A DNA stretch of 64,000 nt, taken from JAPLJC01 sp963697965. GTDB taxonomy: Bacteria; Desulfobacterota; Desulfobaccia; Desulfobaccales; 0-14-0-80-60-11. The DNA lies in assembly GCA_963697965.1 (NCBI GenBank), contig OY969108.1:2976001-3040000 (forward strand), read 5' to 3'. Shown here piece by piece: positions 42,753 to 51,292 of this stretch. How positions within the stretch are numbered: the first letter of the stretch is position 1; each line of letters opens with the position of its first letter. The position numbers and the translations under genes were made by a program. The notes beneath the pieces were generated by a model. It saw only the letters and a program-made list of their open reading frames with translations. It made no database searches and was not told where the DNA came from.

Positions 42753-43304
42753 ATGAATTTTCAGGACTATCCGGAAGATATCCGGCGGCGGGCCCAGGCC
42801 GTCCGCCTGCTGCTCCTGGACGTAGACGGGGTGCTCACCGACGGCCGCCTTTACTTCGGGCCCCGGGGGGAGACCCTCAAGGTCTTCCACGTCCGGGACG
42901 GCCACGGCCTCAAGATGGCGCAGCGGGCCGGGATTGAAATAGCCTTTTTGTCGGGGCGCCGTTCCGATGCCGCCTACCACCGGGCCAGGGAGTTGGGGAT
43001 CAGCCGGTTTTTTGAGGGCCTGCGGGACAAGCTCGCGGTGATGCAAGAGTTGGAGGCCGGCCTGAAGATTGCAGCCACCCAGGTAGCGGTAGTGGCCGAC
43101 GACCTGGTGGACCTTCCCATCATGGCCCGGGCCGGGCTGGCAGTGGCGGTGGCCGACGCCGCCCCGGAAGTGGCGGCCGCGGCCCATTGGATCACCCAAA
43201 GTCCGGGGGGCTGCGGCGCGGTGCGGGAGGTCTGCGACCTGATCCTCAAGGCCCAGGGAAAATGGACCGAGGCGGTGAGACCGCAGCTGGCCGGGAGCAT
43301 TTAG
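42753..43304 (+). CDS. kdsC: 3-deoxy-D-manno-octulosonate 8-phosphate phosphatase
   Basis: The 183-residue HAD phosphatase removes phosphate from KDO-8-P in lipopolysaccharide core synthesis. It has the nucleophile motif LLLDVDGVLTDGRLYFG, FHVRDGHGLKMAQ, FLSGRRSDAA and VADDLVDLPIMARAGLAVAVADA. No C1 cap is present, as in KdsC. GGAAGG lies just before the ATG. The lptC-lptA-lptB genes downstream fit its role, although they have their own promoter. Confidence 0.92.
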   Translation: MNFQDYPEDIRRRAQAVRLLLLDVDGVLTDGRLYFGPRGETLKVFHVRDGHGLKMAQRAGIEIAFLSGRRSDAAYHRARELGISRFFEGLRDKLAVMQELEAGLKIAATQVAVVADDLVDLPIMARAGLAVAVADAAPEVAAAAHWITQSPGGCGAVREVCDLILKAQGKWTEAVRPQLAGSI

Positions 43305-43438
43305 GCAGGATCGCCCCCCGCATAAGGCGGCCGGTACCGCTTCTAAAAATGCCTTGAAAAGTCACGGCCGAGCGGCTGTTCCCCATTATCCCCGCCCCAG
43401 CCAACCCGCCTGCCCGCCCTCGCCCCGCCAGATTAGCC

Positions 43439-43467
43439 TTTACACTTTTTCCTGGGGTTAATATAAT
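43439..43467 (+). promoter_or_regulatory. Sigma-70 type promoter of lptC-lptA-lptB-rpoN
   Basis: TTTACA at 43439-43444 and a perfect TATAAT at 43462-43467, spacer 17. The expected start is about 20 bases before the lptC ATG. Confidence 0.8.
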
Positions 43468-43493
43468 TCCCTTAGAATGACGGCTCAGTTGGC

Positions 43494-44087
43494 ATGAAAA
43501 TTTTGGTCCCCAAAAACGGTGCTGGCGCCTGGAGGCTGCCGAGATGGAGTTGGGCCGCCCTCCTGGTGGTGGTGGTGGGATTGGGCGCCTGGGGCCTTGA
43601 GGAGCTGAACCGCCCCGCCCCGCCGCCGCCCAAACCCCCGCCCGCGGCGGCCCAGTCCCGCATGGAGACCCTGTCCCTAACCGAGATCCAGGATGGCGAC
43701 AAACGCTGGGTGTTGGTGGGGCAGAAGGCGGACATCAGCAAAGACCAGGGAGAGGTGAACCTCACTGGGGTACGGGTGGAATTCTTCGGGCCGGGGGAAC
43801 ACCTTAAGGTCAAGGCGGACGAGGGCCTGTTCCACACCAAGACCCGGATTTTAACCCTGACAGGTAACGTGGAGATGGAGCAGGGGGACCTGCTGGTTAA
43901 GACCAGCGTCGCCACCTACGACCCCAACGCGCGCGTCCTGGTCTCCCCGGAAGAGGTGATCCTGAGCAACCCGACCCTCCGGATTAAGGGCAAGGGGCTG
44001 CGGGTGTGGCTGGCGGAGAAAAGGATGGTCTTGTCCCAACATCAGTTAACGGAAATCAAGGTGCAAGAAGGAACATGGAAACCATAA
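43494..44087 (+). CDS. lptC: LPS export protein LptC
   Basis: The 197-residue protein has one N-terminal membrane helix (LPRWSWAALLVVVVGLGAWG) and a periplasmic LptC/OstA-like domain with repeats such as DISKDQGEVNLTGVRVEFF and TGNVEMEQGDLLVKTSVATYDPN. It links the inner-membrane LptB2FG pump to LptA in lipopolysaccharide transport. Its end overlaps the lptA start, and lptB follows, which supports the assignment. Confidence 0.88.
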   Translation: MKILVPKNGAGAWRLPRWSWAALLVVVVGLGAWGLEELNRPAPPPPKPPPAAAQSRMETLSLTEIQDGDKRWVLVGQKADISKDQGEVNLTGVRVEFFGPGEHLKVKADEGLFHTKTRILTLTGNVEMEQGDLLVKTSVATYDPNARVLVSPEEVILSNPTLRIKGKGLRVWLAEKRMVLSQHQLTEIKVQEGTWKP

Positions 44088-44766
44088 GAGATTACCTGGC
44101 CCTGGCCGTGATGCTGCTGGCTCTCTGGCCTGGTTCGGCTGCCGGGGCGGTCCCGGGAGCGCCGCCGCCGGGCAAACCGGGCGAAGAATTCCCCCTGCAC
44201 ATCATCGCCAATAAGTTGGAAGCGGACCAGAATGCCGGGATTGCCATTTTCACGGGGAAGGTGAAGGCCACCTATGGGGAATCCATCCTGTACGCCGATC
44301 AACTGAAGGTCTATTTCATACCCAAGCAGGCCGGGGCCGCGGCCAAGGCCACTGGGCCGAAAGGGGCTGCGGCCGGGGCTGCCCCCAGGGCCGCCCCCGG
44401 GGCGGCAGCCGGCAAGCCGGCGGGGGGCTCACCCCTGGATGAGCTGGGAGGCGACCAGATTGACCACATAGTGGCCACCGGCAATGTGCGCTATGTCCAG
44501 GAAGACCGGGTGGCCACCGGTCAGCAAGCCACTTATTACAAGAATAAGAACGAAATAGTGCTGGTGGGCAACCCCCAGGTCTGGCAGAAAGAGAATAACC
44601 TGAAGGGGGAGCGCATCATCTTCAACCTCGCGGATAACACCATGCGGGCCGAGAGCTCCCCCAGAAGCGGGTGGAGGCCGATCTCTACCCCGCCAAGCAA
44701 CCGGGGCCCGGCGGTCCGGGAGCAGTGCCCTGGGCGGCCAAACCCCAGAAGGATAGGCGGCCTTAG
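44075..44766 (+). pseudogene. lptA: LPS export protein LptA, frameshifted near the 3' end
   Basis: The frame from ATG 44075 has a signal peptide (LAVMLLALWPGSAAG) and an OstA/LptA domain (IIANKLEADQNAGIAIFTGKVKATYG, VATGNVRYVQEDRVATGQQATYY) with an unusual Ala/Pro/Gly insert at about residues 88-115. At a run of five C residues (44658-44662) the sense runs out. One more C would let it continue QKRVEADLYPAK and end at TAG 44764-44766, four bases before the lptB ATG. Without it the frame runs on into lptB to 44914, which is unlikely. The gene is normally essential, so a homopolymer error is likely. Confidence 0.82.
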
Positions 44767-44769
44767 GTT

Positions 44770-45492
44770 ATGCACCGCCTCCGCATTCAGACCCTTACCA
44801 AGAGTTATAACGGCCACAGGGTGGTCGACCAGGTCTGCCTGGAGGTTAACAGCGGGGAAGTGGTGGGTCTGCTGGGTCCCAACGGCGCCGGCAAGACCAG
44901 CACCTTTTACATGATCCTGGGGCTGTTGCAGCCTGACAGCGGCCAGATCTTCCTGGACGGCCAGGATATCTCCACCATGCCCATTTACCGCCGGGCCCGG
45001 CAGGGGTTGCAATATCTGCCCCAGGAGCCCTCGGTGTTCCGCAAGCTCACGGTGGCCGAGAACGTCCTGGCCATCCTGGAGACCGTGGAACCGGACCCCG
45101 GGGTGCGCCAGGAGCGCCTGGAACAACTCCTGGCCGAGTTGCGCATCGGCCACCTGGCCCAGCAGAAGGCCTCGTCGCTTTCCGGCGGAGAACGCCGGCG
45201 CGTGGAGATCACCCGGGCCCTGGTTACCGCGCCCCATTTCATCATCCTGGATGAGCCCTTTGCCGGCATCGAACCCATGGCGGTCACCGATATCCAAAAC
45301 ATCATCCGGCAGTTGAAGGAACGGGGCCTGGGAGTGCTGATTTCGGATCACAGTGTCCGGGAGGCCCTGGGAGTCTGCGACCGGGCCTATATCCTCAACG
45401 AAGGGGTGGTCCTGGAGGAAGGGACGCCTTCGATGCTGGTGAACAGCGAACTGGCCAAAAGAATTTACTTGGGAGAAACCTTTAAGTTATAA
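44770..45492 (+). CDS. lptB: LPS export ATP-binding protein LptB
   Basis: The 240-residue ATPase powers LPS extraction from the inner membrane. It carries Walker A GPNGAGKTSTFYMI, the LptB-type Q-loop LQYLPQEPSVFRKLTV, signature LSGGERRRVEI, Walker B FIILDEPFAGIEPMAV and the ISDHSVRE switch. Length and wording match LptB closely. It lies directly after lptA and before rpoN, the classical order in Proteobacteria. Confidence 0.95.
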   Translation: MHRLRIQTLTKSYNGHRVVDQVCLEVNSGEVVGLLGPNGAGKTSTFYMILGLLQPDSGQIFLDGQDISTMPIYRRARQGLQYLPQEPSVFRKLTVAENVLAILETVEPDPGVRQERLEQLLAELRIGHLAQQKASSLSGGERRRVEITRALVTAPHFIILDEPFAGIEPMAVTDIQNIIRQLKERGLGVLISDHSVREALGVCDRAYILNEGVVLEEGTPSMLVNSELAKRIYLGETFKL

Positions 45493-45534
45493 TTCGGGAG
45501 TAAATCGCATCTCAACGAACTCGAAGATTGATCA

Positions 45535-47028
45535 ATGCCCTTAGAGCTTCGCCAGAATCTCAAGCTGACTCAGTCGCTGATCATGACCCAAAAGCTGCAG
45601 CAGGCCATCAAGCTGCTGCAGCTCTCCCGCTTGGAGCTGGAGGGTGAGATCCAGCAAGTCCTGGAGAGCAATCCGGTCCTGGAAGACTCCGAAGTCGAGG
45701 GTCAGGAGAAGCCCGGGGGGGATCTGCCGCAGGAGGCTCCGGGTTTTTCCGGGGAGAGCGAGCCGTCCCAGGAAGGGGATGGCGATAACGGGGAAGCCAA
45801 GTCAACTCAGCAGGAAGATTGGGACTGGGAAGGCTTCTTGAAAGACCGGCTCATGCCGCCGCCCATGGGCGAATACGAAGAGCGGGAGGCCCTGCCCTTC
45901 GAGAGCCTCAACCCCCAGAAAACCACCCTGAAATCCCACCTCATGTGGCAGTTGCACATGGCCGAACTGGACCAGGAAGGCGAGGCCATCGGCACCCTGA
46001 TCATCGGCAACCTGAATAAGGACGGCTACCTGCGGGCCGACGTTGCGGAGATCGCCGGGGAGTTGGGGATCGAACCAGCCCGGGTGGAAGAGGTCCTGGC
46101 AGTGGTCCAGGGTTTCGATCCGCCGGGAGTGGCGGCCCGGGATTTAAAAGAGTGCCTGCAACTTCAGGTCCGGGTGCTGGGGACCTCGGATTCCCTGGTG
46201 TCCGCCATCATCGACGGCCATCTGAACAATCTGGCCAACAAAAATTACCAGGCCATCGCCCGGGAGCTGAAAGTCTCCATGGAAAAGGTAATCCGGGCCA
46301 CCGAAGTCATCATGCAGTTGGAACCCAAACCTGGCCGGGGCTTCGACAGCGAGGATGTCGACTACATCAACCCCGACGTCCACGTGGAAAAGGTGGGCAG
46401 CGACTACGTCATCCGCTTGAACGAAGACGGCCTGCCCAGGCTGCGGATCAATTCCTTTTACCTGGAGGCTATGCGGGCCCCCGGCCAGTTGCCGGAGGGG
46501 GTGCGCAGCTACATCCAGAAACACCTGGACAATGCCCTGTGGTTCATCCGCAGTATTCACCAGCGTCAGAAGACCCTGTACAAGGTGACTGAGAGCATCG
46601 TCCGCTACCAGCAGGAGTTTCTGGATCACGGCCTGTCGCATCTCAGACCCCTGACCCTGCGCCAGGTGGCCGAGGACGTGCAGATGCACGAATCCACCAT
46701 CAGCCGGGTGACCACCCATAAGTATGTCCACACCCCTCAGGGGATTTTCGATCTAAAGTTCTTTTTTAACAGCGGCATCAACATGAGCCTGGGGGAGCAG
46801 ATCGCTTCGGAGAGCGTCAAGGATAAGATCCGGCAGATGGTGCACTCCGAAAACCCCGAAAACCCATTGAGCGACCAAGAGATCGCCGACCTGCTGCGCC
46901 GGCAGGACATCCTCATCGCCAGGCGCACCGTTGCCAAATACCGCGGCATGCTGGGAGTGCTCTCTTCCAGTAAACGCAAAAAACCCGGATTCCGGCGCAA
47001 AAGCCCGCCCGGGAATCAGGCCCATTAA
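45535..47028 (+). CDS. rpoN: RNA polymerase sigma-54 factor
   Basis: The 497-residue protein has the N-terminal activator region (LKLTQSLIMTQKLQQAIKLL and LESNPVLE), an acidic region II, a core-binding region, a helix-turn-helix with LRQVAEDVQMHESTISRVTTHKYV, and the RpoN box ARRTVAKYR near residue 463. It directs RNA polymerase to -24/-12 promoters that need enhancer-binding activators. It sits between lptB and hpf as usual. Confidence 0.95.
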   Translation: MPLELRQNLKLTQSLIMTQKLQQAIKLLQLSRLELEGEIQQVLESNPVLEDSEVEGQEKPGGDLPQEAPGFSGESEPSQEGDGDNGEAKSTQQEDWDWEGFLKDRLMPPPMGEYEEREALPFESLNPQKTTLKSHLMWQLHMAELDQEGEAIGTLIIGNLNKDGYLRADVAEIAGELGIEPARVEEVLAVVQGFDPPGVAARDLKECLQLQVRVLGTSDSLVSAIIDGHLNNLANKNYQAIARELKVSMEKVIRATEVIMQLEPKPGRGFDSEDVDYINPDVHVEKVGSDYVIRLNEDGLPRLRINSFYLEAMRAPGQLPEGVRSYIQKHLDNALWFIRSIHQRQKTLYKVTESIVRYQQEFLDHGLSHLRPLTLRQVAEDVQMHESTISRVTTHKYVHTPQGIFDLKFFFNSGINMSLGEQIASESVKDKIRQMVHSENPENPLSDQEIADLLRRQDILIARRTVAKYRGMLGVLSSSKRKKPGFRRKSPPGNQAH

Positions 47029-47065
47029 CCCGCCGCGGCCCCAGGCCATCCCACGGGAGGAGTAA

Positions 47066-47596
47066 ATGCAGATTTCCGTCACTTTTCGGCAAATTGAGCC
47101 CACAGAGGCCCTAAAGAACTACGTCACCGACCGTTTGGGCAAGTTTAGCCGTTACCTGGAAGGACCGGTGGAGGTCCACGTGGTCCTGGGTTTGGAGAAA
47201 TTCCGCCACCTGGCCGACGTCACTATCGACAATAATGGCCGGGTTATCAAGGGCAAAGAAGAGAATACCGACATGTACGCGGCCATTGACCTGGTGATGG
47301 ACAAGATCGGTATGCAGTTGAAGAAATTCCGGGACAAACAGCGGGAGCCCAAAGGGGACCGCACCGCCAGGTCGGCGGCGCCAGTGCCGGAGGAGGCCGA
47401 GGAGTTTTCGACCCTGCCGGCGGTGCGCCGCAAGCGGGTGGAGGTGCCCTCCCTGCTGGTGGACGATGCCGTGGAGATGATGCAGACCGGGGGGGAAGAC
47501 TTGGTGGTGTTCACTAACGTGGCCAATGGCAGTTTGAACATCTTGTACCGGCGTCAGGATGGCTCCCTCATCCTGGTGGAGCCCGATTTGCACTAG
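47066..47596 (+). CDS. hpf: Ribosome hibernation promoting factor, long form
   Basis: The 176-residue protein has the N-terminal S30AE/YfiA domain (VTFRQIEPTEALKNYVTDRLGKFSRYL, VTIDNNGRVIKGKEENTDMYAAIDLVMDKI) and a C-terminal dimerisation domain (VEVPSLLVDDAVEMMQTGGEDLVVFTN), so it is the long HPF that pairs 70S ribosomes into 100S dimers. GGGAGGAG precedes the ATG. It lies between rpoN and ptsN. Confidence 0.94.
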   Translation: MQISVTFRQIEPTEALKNYVTDRLGKFSRYLEGPVEVHVVLGLEKFRHLADVTIDNNGRVIKGKEENTDMYAAIDLVMDKIGMQLKKFRDKQREPKGDRTARSAAPVPEEAEEFSTLPAVRRKRVEVPSLLVDDAVEMMQTGGEDLVVFTNVANGSLNILYRRQDGSLILVEPDLH

Positions 47597-47612
47597 GAGA
47601 AGCGGCGGTCCT

Positions 47613-48074
47613 ATGAAAATCATAGAGATCCTGGAGCCGGCAAGGATCGTGCCGGACCTTAAAGCCAGCAAAAAGCGGGAGGTCCTGGAGGAACTGGCCA
47701 GGACCATTACGGATGGTCAGGACGGGCTGAGCCTTAAAAGCGTCATGGAGGTGCTGCTGGATCGGGAGCGCCTGGGAAGCACAGGCATCGGCGACCACAT
47801 TGCCATCCCCCACGGCAAGCTGCCCCAGCTCTCGCAGTTGGTGCTGGCCTTCGGCCGCAGCCTCAAAGGAGTCGACTTCGACTCCATGGACGGCAAACCG
47901 TCCCACCTCTTCTTTCTGCTGCTGGCTCCGGTCGATTCCGCGGGCCTGCACCTCAAGACCCTGGCCAAGATCTCCCGGATGCTCATGAGCCAGCCGTTCA
48001 GGGAGAACCTCATGAAGGCTCAGGGAGCCGAAGAGATTTATCATCTGATCGACGAGAGAGATGCGGAATTTTAG
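47613..48074 (+). CDS. ptsN: Nitrogen-PTS EIIA component
   Basis: The 153-residue EIIA-Ntr domain accepts phosphate on the histidine of HIAIPHGKLP and acts in regulation, not sugar uptake. VLLDRERLGSTGIGDHIAIPHGK and VHFDSMDGKPSHLFFLLL-like wording (here GVDFDSMDGKPSHLFFLLL) are family features. The frame is open from 47559 inside hpf, but the conserved start is MKIIEIL at 47613, with AGGAG upstream. Confidence 0.92.
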   Translation: MKIIEILEPARIVPDLKASKKREVLEELARTITDGQDGLSLKSVMEVLLDRERLGSTGIGDHIAIPHGKLPQLSQLVLAFGRSLKGVDFDSMDGKPSHLFFLLLAPVDSAGLHLKTLAKISRMLMSQPFRENLMKAQGAEEIYHLIDERDAEF

Positions 48075-48135
48075 GTTAATCTCCGCTACAGCGTTGCGTT
48101 TTCCGTTTTTCCCAGGCAGGGGGCGACTCTGAGAC

Positions 48136-49056
48136 ATGGGGCCTGAGACCGAAACCCCGGGGCAGTCCGAGCCAGCGGCGCAGGCTGCCCCAGTGCTGAT
48201 CATTACCGGGCTGTCGGGCTCGGGGAAGAGCACGGTGTTGCACGCCCTGGAGGACGTCGACTATTTCTGCGTCGACAACCTCCCCTTAGGCCTGCTGCCG
48301 CGGTTCCTGCAAATGCAGACCGGCGCCTCCCGGGACGGCCGCAAAATCGCCCTGGTGATGGACGTGCGTACCCAGGGGTTTCTGAAGAATTACACCCGGG
48401 TCTTCCACCGCTTGCAGGGCCAGGGGGTCAAACTCCACCTCATCTTTCTGGAGGCAGATGAAGAAACCCTCATCCGGCGGTTCAGCCAGACCCGGCGGCA
48501 GCACCCCCTGGCGGACCGGGAATCCATCTCCCAGGCCCTGGGGGCGGAACGGGAAGCTATGGCCGGCCTGCGGGGCCTGGCGGAGCGCATCATCGACAGC
48601 TCCCATTACACCCCTCATCAACTGCGGGACCTGACCCAAAAAGAGTACTCCAAACTTTCCCCCCAGCAGCGCCTCTGGCTCCATCTGGTTTCCTTTGCTT
48701 TCAAGAACGGCATCCCCCCGGAAGCCGACCTGGTTTTGGACGTCCGCTTCCTGCCCAATCCTTACTTTGTGGAGGGTCTGTCCGCCCTCACCGGCGAGGC
48801 CCCTGCAGTCCGGGACTACGTCCTCAAACAAGCGGAAACCCAGACCTTCCTAAAGCACCTTTTCAGTTTCGTGGATTACCTGCTGCCCTGCTACCAGGAG
48901 GAAGGCAAGGCCCACCTCACCCTGGCGGTGGGCTGCACCGGCGGCCAGCACCGTTCGGTGGTCATTGTCAACCTCCTGGCGGAGCACCTGAGTCAGGGGA
49001 ATTTTCCCATTACCCTCAGCCATCGCGACCTGCCGCGGACCTTAGGAGATCAGTAA
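48136..49056 (+). CDS. rapZ: RNase adapter / nucleotide-binding protein RapZ
   Basis: The 306-residue protein has Walker A IITGLSGSGKSTVLHALED, FCVDNLPLGLLPRF, DVRTQGFL, and the C-terminal GCTGGQHRSVVIVNLLAEHL, all diagnostic for RapZ/YvcJ. In E. coli it controls amino-sugar synthesis through GlmZ; the role here is not known. The stop TAA shares its last A with the ATG of the next gene. Confidence 0.93.
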   Translation: MGPETETPGQSEPAAQAAPVLIITGLSGSGKSTVLHALEDVDYFCVDNLPLGLLPRFLQMQTGASRDGRKIALVMDVRTQGFLKNYTRVFHRLQGQGVKLHLIFLEADEETLIRRFSQTRRQHPLADRESISQALGAEREAMAGLRGLAERIIDSSHYTPHQLRDLTQKEYSKLSPQQRLWLHLVSFAFKNGIPPEADLVLDVRFLPNPYFVEGLSALTGEAPAVRDYVLKQAETQTFLKHLFSFVDYLLPCYQEEGKAHLTLAVGCTGGQHRSVVIVNLLAEHLSQGNFPITLSHRDLPRTLGDQ

Positions 49057-49460
49057 TGATCGGTATTTTAATCGTCACTCACAAGGAACTAGCCGAGGCC
49101 CTGATGAGCGTCTGGGATTTGATCCTGGGACGCGGCGAAGGAGTGCAGGCCGTCTCCCTGGAGCCCAACGACCCCCCGGAAGTCTCCCGCCAGATGATTC
49201 AGCGAGGCCTGGCCCAGATCAACAACGGCTCTGGAGTCATCATCCTCACCGATATGCTGGGCGGCACCGCCTCCAATCTGGCCCTGCCCTTCCTCAAGGA
49301 GGGCAAGGTGGAGGTGGTTACCGGGGTGAACCTGCCCATGCTGATGAAATTGCCCCAGATTCGCAATAAGGCCGATTTGCAGGAGGTGGCCCAGGACTTG
49401 AAGCAGTCCGGCCAGACCGGAATCACCGTAGCCAGCGATGTACTGCGCCGCAAGAAATGA
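49056..49460 (+). CDS. PTS EIIA component, mannose family
   Basis: The 134-residue protein has phospho-acceptor His9 in IGILIVTHKELAEAL and the ILTDMLGGTASNLAL motif of mannose-family EIIA domains. No IIB, IIC or IID is in view. Next to rapZ and ptsN it probably belongs to a regulatory PTS, a frequent arrangement in this phylum. It overlaps both neighbours (1 base with rapZ, ATGA with rimI). Confidence 0.9.
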   Translation: MIGILIVTHKELAEALMSVWDLILGRGEGVQAVSLEPNDPPEVSRQMIQRGLAQINNGSGVIILTDMLGGTASNLALPFLKEGKVEVVTGVNLPMLMKLPQIRNKADLQEVAQDLKQSGQTGITVASDVLRRKK

Positions 49461-49920
49461 GCCCCGGGCTCACCATCCGCGAGGCCGGCCTGACGGATCT
49501 TAAATCCGTCTTTGCCATAGAAAAAGAGTCCTTTCCCACCCCCTGGTCCCGCTGGACCTTCTGGCGGAGCTGAACCAGTCGCTGGGCCACTTCCTGGTGG
49601 CCGGACCCCCTCTTTCCCACCCCTGGGAACTCTGGGGCTACATCGTCTTTTGGCTGGTAGCCGACGAGATGCACCTCCTCAACCTGGCGGTGCACCCTGA
49701 GAAGCGGCGCCGGGGCGTAGCCGGGTTCCTGCTCCGGGAAGCCCTGCGCCGCTCACAGGCCCTGGGGGCTAAGGCCGCCTGGCTGGAGGTGCGGCCCTCC
49801 AATACCCCGGCTCTGGCCTTGTACGCCTCCTTCGGCTTTAAAGAAGTGGGGCGCCGTCCCGGGTATTACCAGGATACCCGGGAAGACGCCATGCTGCTGG
49901 TGCTGGAGTGGGAAGAGTAA
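49457..49920 (+). pseudogene. rimI: Ribosomal-protein-alanine acetyltransferase RimI-like, frameshifted
   Basis: From ATG 49457 (ATGA overlap with the EIIA gene) the frame reads LTIREAGLTDLKSVFAIEKE then SFPTPWSRWTF and stops at TGA 49571. One frame over, the protein continues LAELNQSLGHFLVAGPP through LLNLAVHPEKRRRGVAGFLL to the end at 49920. One base is missing near 49559-49561. Repaired, about 154 residues, normal for this GNAT acetyltransferase that modifies ribosomal protein S18. No further damage is visible. Confidence 0.82.
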
Positions 49921-49923
49921 AGA

Positions 49924-50029
49924 ATGGGGAAAATAGGGAAAAAGGGGGAAAGGGAAAGGAAAGGCAGAGAAAAGGTTTTTACCTTTTACCCTTTTACCCT
50001 TTTAACCTCTTTCCCTTTTCCCCCTCGCT
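49924..50029. repeat. Homopurine/homopyrimidine inverted repeat
   Basis: An almost pure A/G tract (to about 49976) is followed by a C/T tract with related wording (GGGAAAAAGGG..CCCTTTTACCC..CCCTTTTCCCCC). It can fold into a long imperfect hairpin and lies between the convergent rimI and mrp genes, where it could end transcription both ways. Confidence 0.6.
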
Positions 50030-51292
50030 TTAAGCGGTGTTGCGACTTGAACCGCATCCGGTGCCGGAGCTCCGGGTCTTTTCCAGGTATTGCTCAACCA
50101 GTATTCTCGGGTCCCCCTGGGGGGGGCCGGCGATGACTTCGATGCCCTTGTGGGTCAGCAGCTTCTCGGCCTTGGCTCCCAGGCCGGCGGCAATGACGTG
50201 GGTCACCCCCAGTTCCTCCAGCCACTCGGGGAGGCCCCCGGGCTCATGGGGAGGCGCGGGCACCAGCTCCTGGTCCTGGAGGTTGCCGTTGCTGGCGGTC
50301 AACAAGGCGAAGTGGGAGGCGTCTGCGAACTTTTCGGAGAGCTTGCCGCCGCTCACCGGCAGGGCGAACTTCAGGACCCCCGGCTGCCGGCGGCTCACCG
50401 TGAGAGGTAATGCCGTCAGCAGCCATTCCACTATGGGGGTCAGGGCCTGGAAAAAGGGGCTGTCCTTGATCTCCAGGAGCCGCCCCTGGTCGGCGGCATC
50501 CACCACCTGAGGGTCGAAGGGCAGCGCCCCCAGGAAGGGAACCTTGGCCTCCCGGGCGATGACCTCGCCACCGCCCTGCTTGAACAGAGGGATATCCCCG
50601 CCGCAGTGGGGACAGCGGTAGCCGCTCATATTCTCAATGATCCCCAGTATCCCCATGTCGATCTTCTGGCAGAAATTGATGGATTTGCGCACGTCGGCCA
50701 GGGAGATCTCCTGGGGCGTGGTGACGATGACGGCCTTAGCGTCGATGATCGTCTGGGCCACGCTCATGGGCTCATCCCCGGTACCCGGTGGGCAGTCCAC
50801 CACCAGGTAGTCCAGGTCGTCCCATTGCACCTCGGTAAGGAACTGGCGGATCAGTTGGTGCTTCAGGGGGCCCCGCCAGATGACCGCCATGTCCCGGTTG
50901 CGCATCAGCATCTCGATGGAAATGACCCGCAGATTGTCGAACAGGTCCGGCGGCAGGTGGAACTGGGCGTGCTGGAGGTCCAGGGGCTCCTTGAGGCCCA
51001 GCATCCTCAGGACGTTGGGGCCGTGCAGGTCCACGTCCATCAGGCCCACCTTGTGGCCCCGCCGGGCCAGGGACAGGGCCAGAGAGACGGCCACGCTGCT
51101 TTTGCCCACCCCGCCCTTGCCGCTCATCACCACCAGTTTGTGGCGGATGCGCTTCAGGGCCCGGGTGAGATTCTTCTCTTCCTGGGACGGTTCAGGTTGA
51201 TGATGAGAGGGGCTGCACCCCGAACAGGATTGGGGCTCCGCTCCGCAGGTCTTGGGGTCTGCCCCCGAAGGGCATTTTTCATCCATATCCAA
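50030..51292 (-). CDS. Mrp/NBP35-type Fe-S carrier ATPase with C-terminal NifX-like domain
   Basis: The 420-residue protein has a cysteine-rich N-terminal tail (CPSGADPKTCGAEPQSCSGC), then the P-loop VVMSGKGGVGKSSVAVSLA, DVDLHGPNVLRML, VVDCPPGTGDEPMS and ENMSGYRCPHCGG, the Mrp/ApbC Fe-S scaffold family. Residues from about 300 on look like a dinitrogenase iron-molybdenum cofactor (NifX/NafY) domain: FALPVSGGKLSEKFADASHFALL and VTHVIAAGLGAKAEKLL. The fusion suggests handling of an Fe-S cluster or related metal centre in the cytoplasm. Target unknown. Confidence 0.88.
   Translation of the reverse strand: MDMDEKCPSGADPKTCGAEPQSCSGCSPSHHQPEPSQEEKNLTRALKRIRHKLVVMSGKGGVGKSSVAVSLALSLARRGHKVGLMDVDLHGPNVLRMLGLKEPLDLQHAQFHLPPDLFDNLRVISIEMLMRNRDMAVIWRGPLKHQLIRQFLTEVQWDDLDYLVVDCPPGTGDEPMSVAQTIIDAKAVIVTTPQEISLADVRKSINFCQKIDMGILGIIENMSGYRCPHCGGDIPLFKQGGGEVIAREAKVPFLGALPFDPQVVDAADQGRLLEIKDSPFFQALTPIVEWLLTALPLTVSRRQPGVLKFALPVSGGKLSEKFADASHFALLTASNGNLQDQELVPAPPHEPGGLPEWLEELGVTHVIAAGLGAKAEKLLTHKGIEVIAGPPQGDPRILVEQYLEKTRSSGTGCGSSRNTA

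Noticed and set aside
49571..49573. TGA in rimI read as selenocysteine
   Set aside because: The sequence after the TGA in the same frame is not RimI-like; the conserved protein continues in another frame, so this is an indel.
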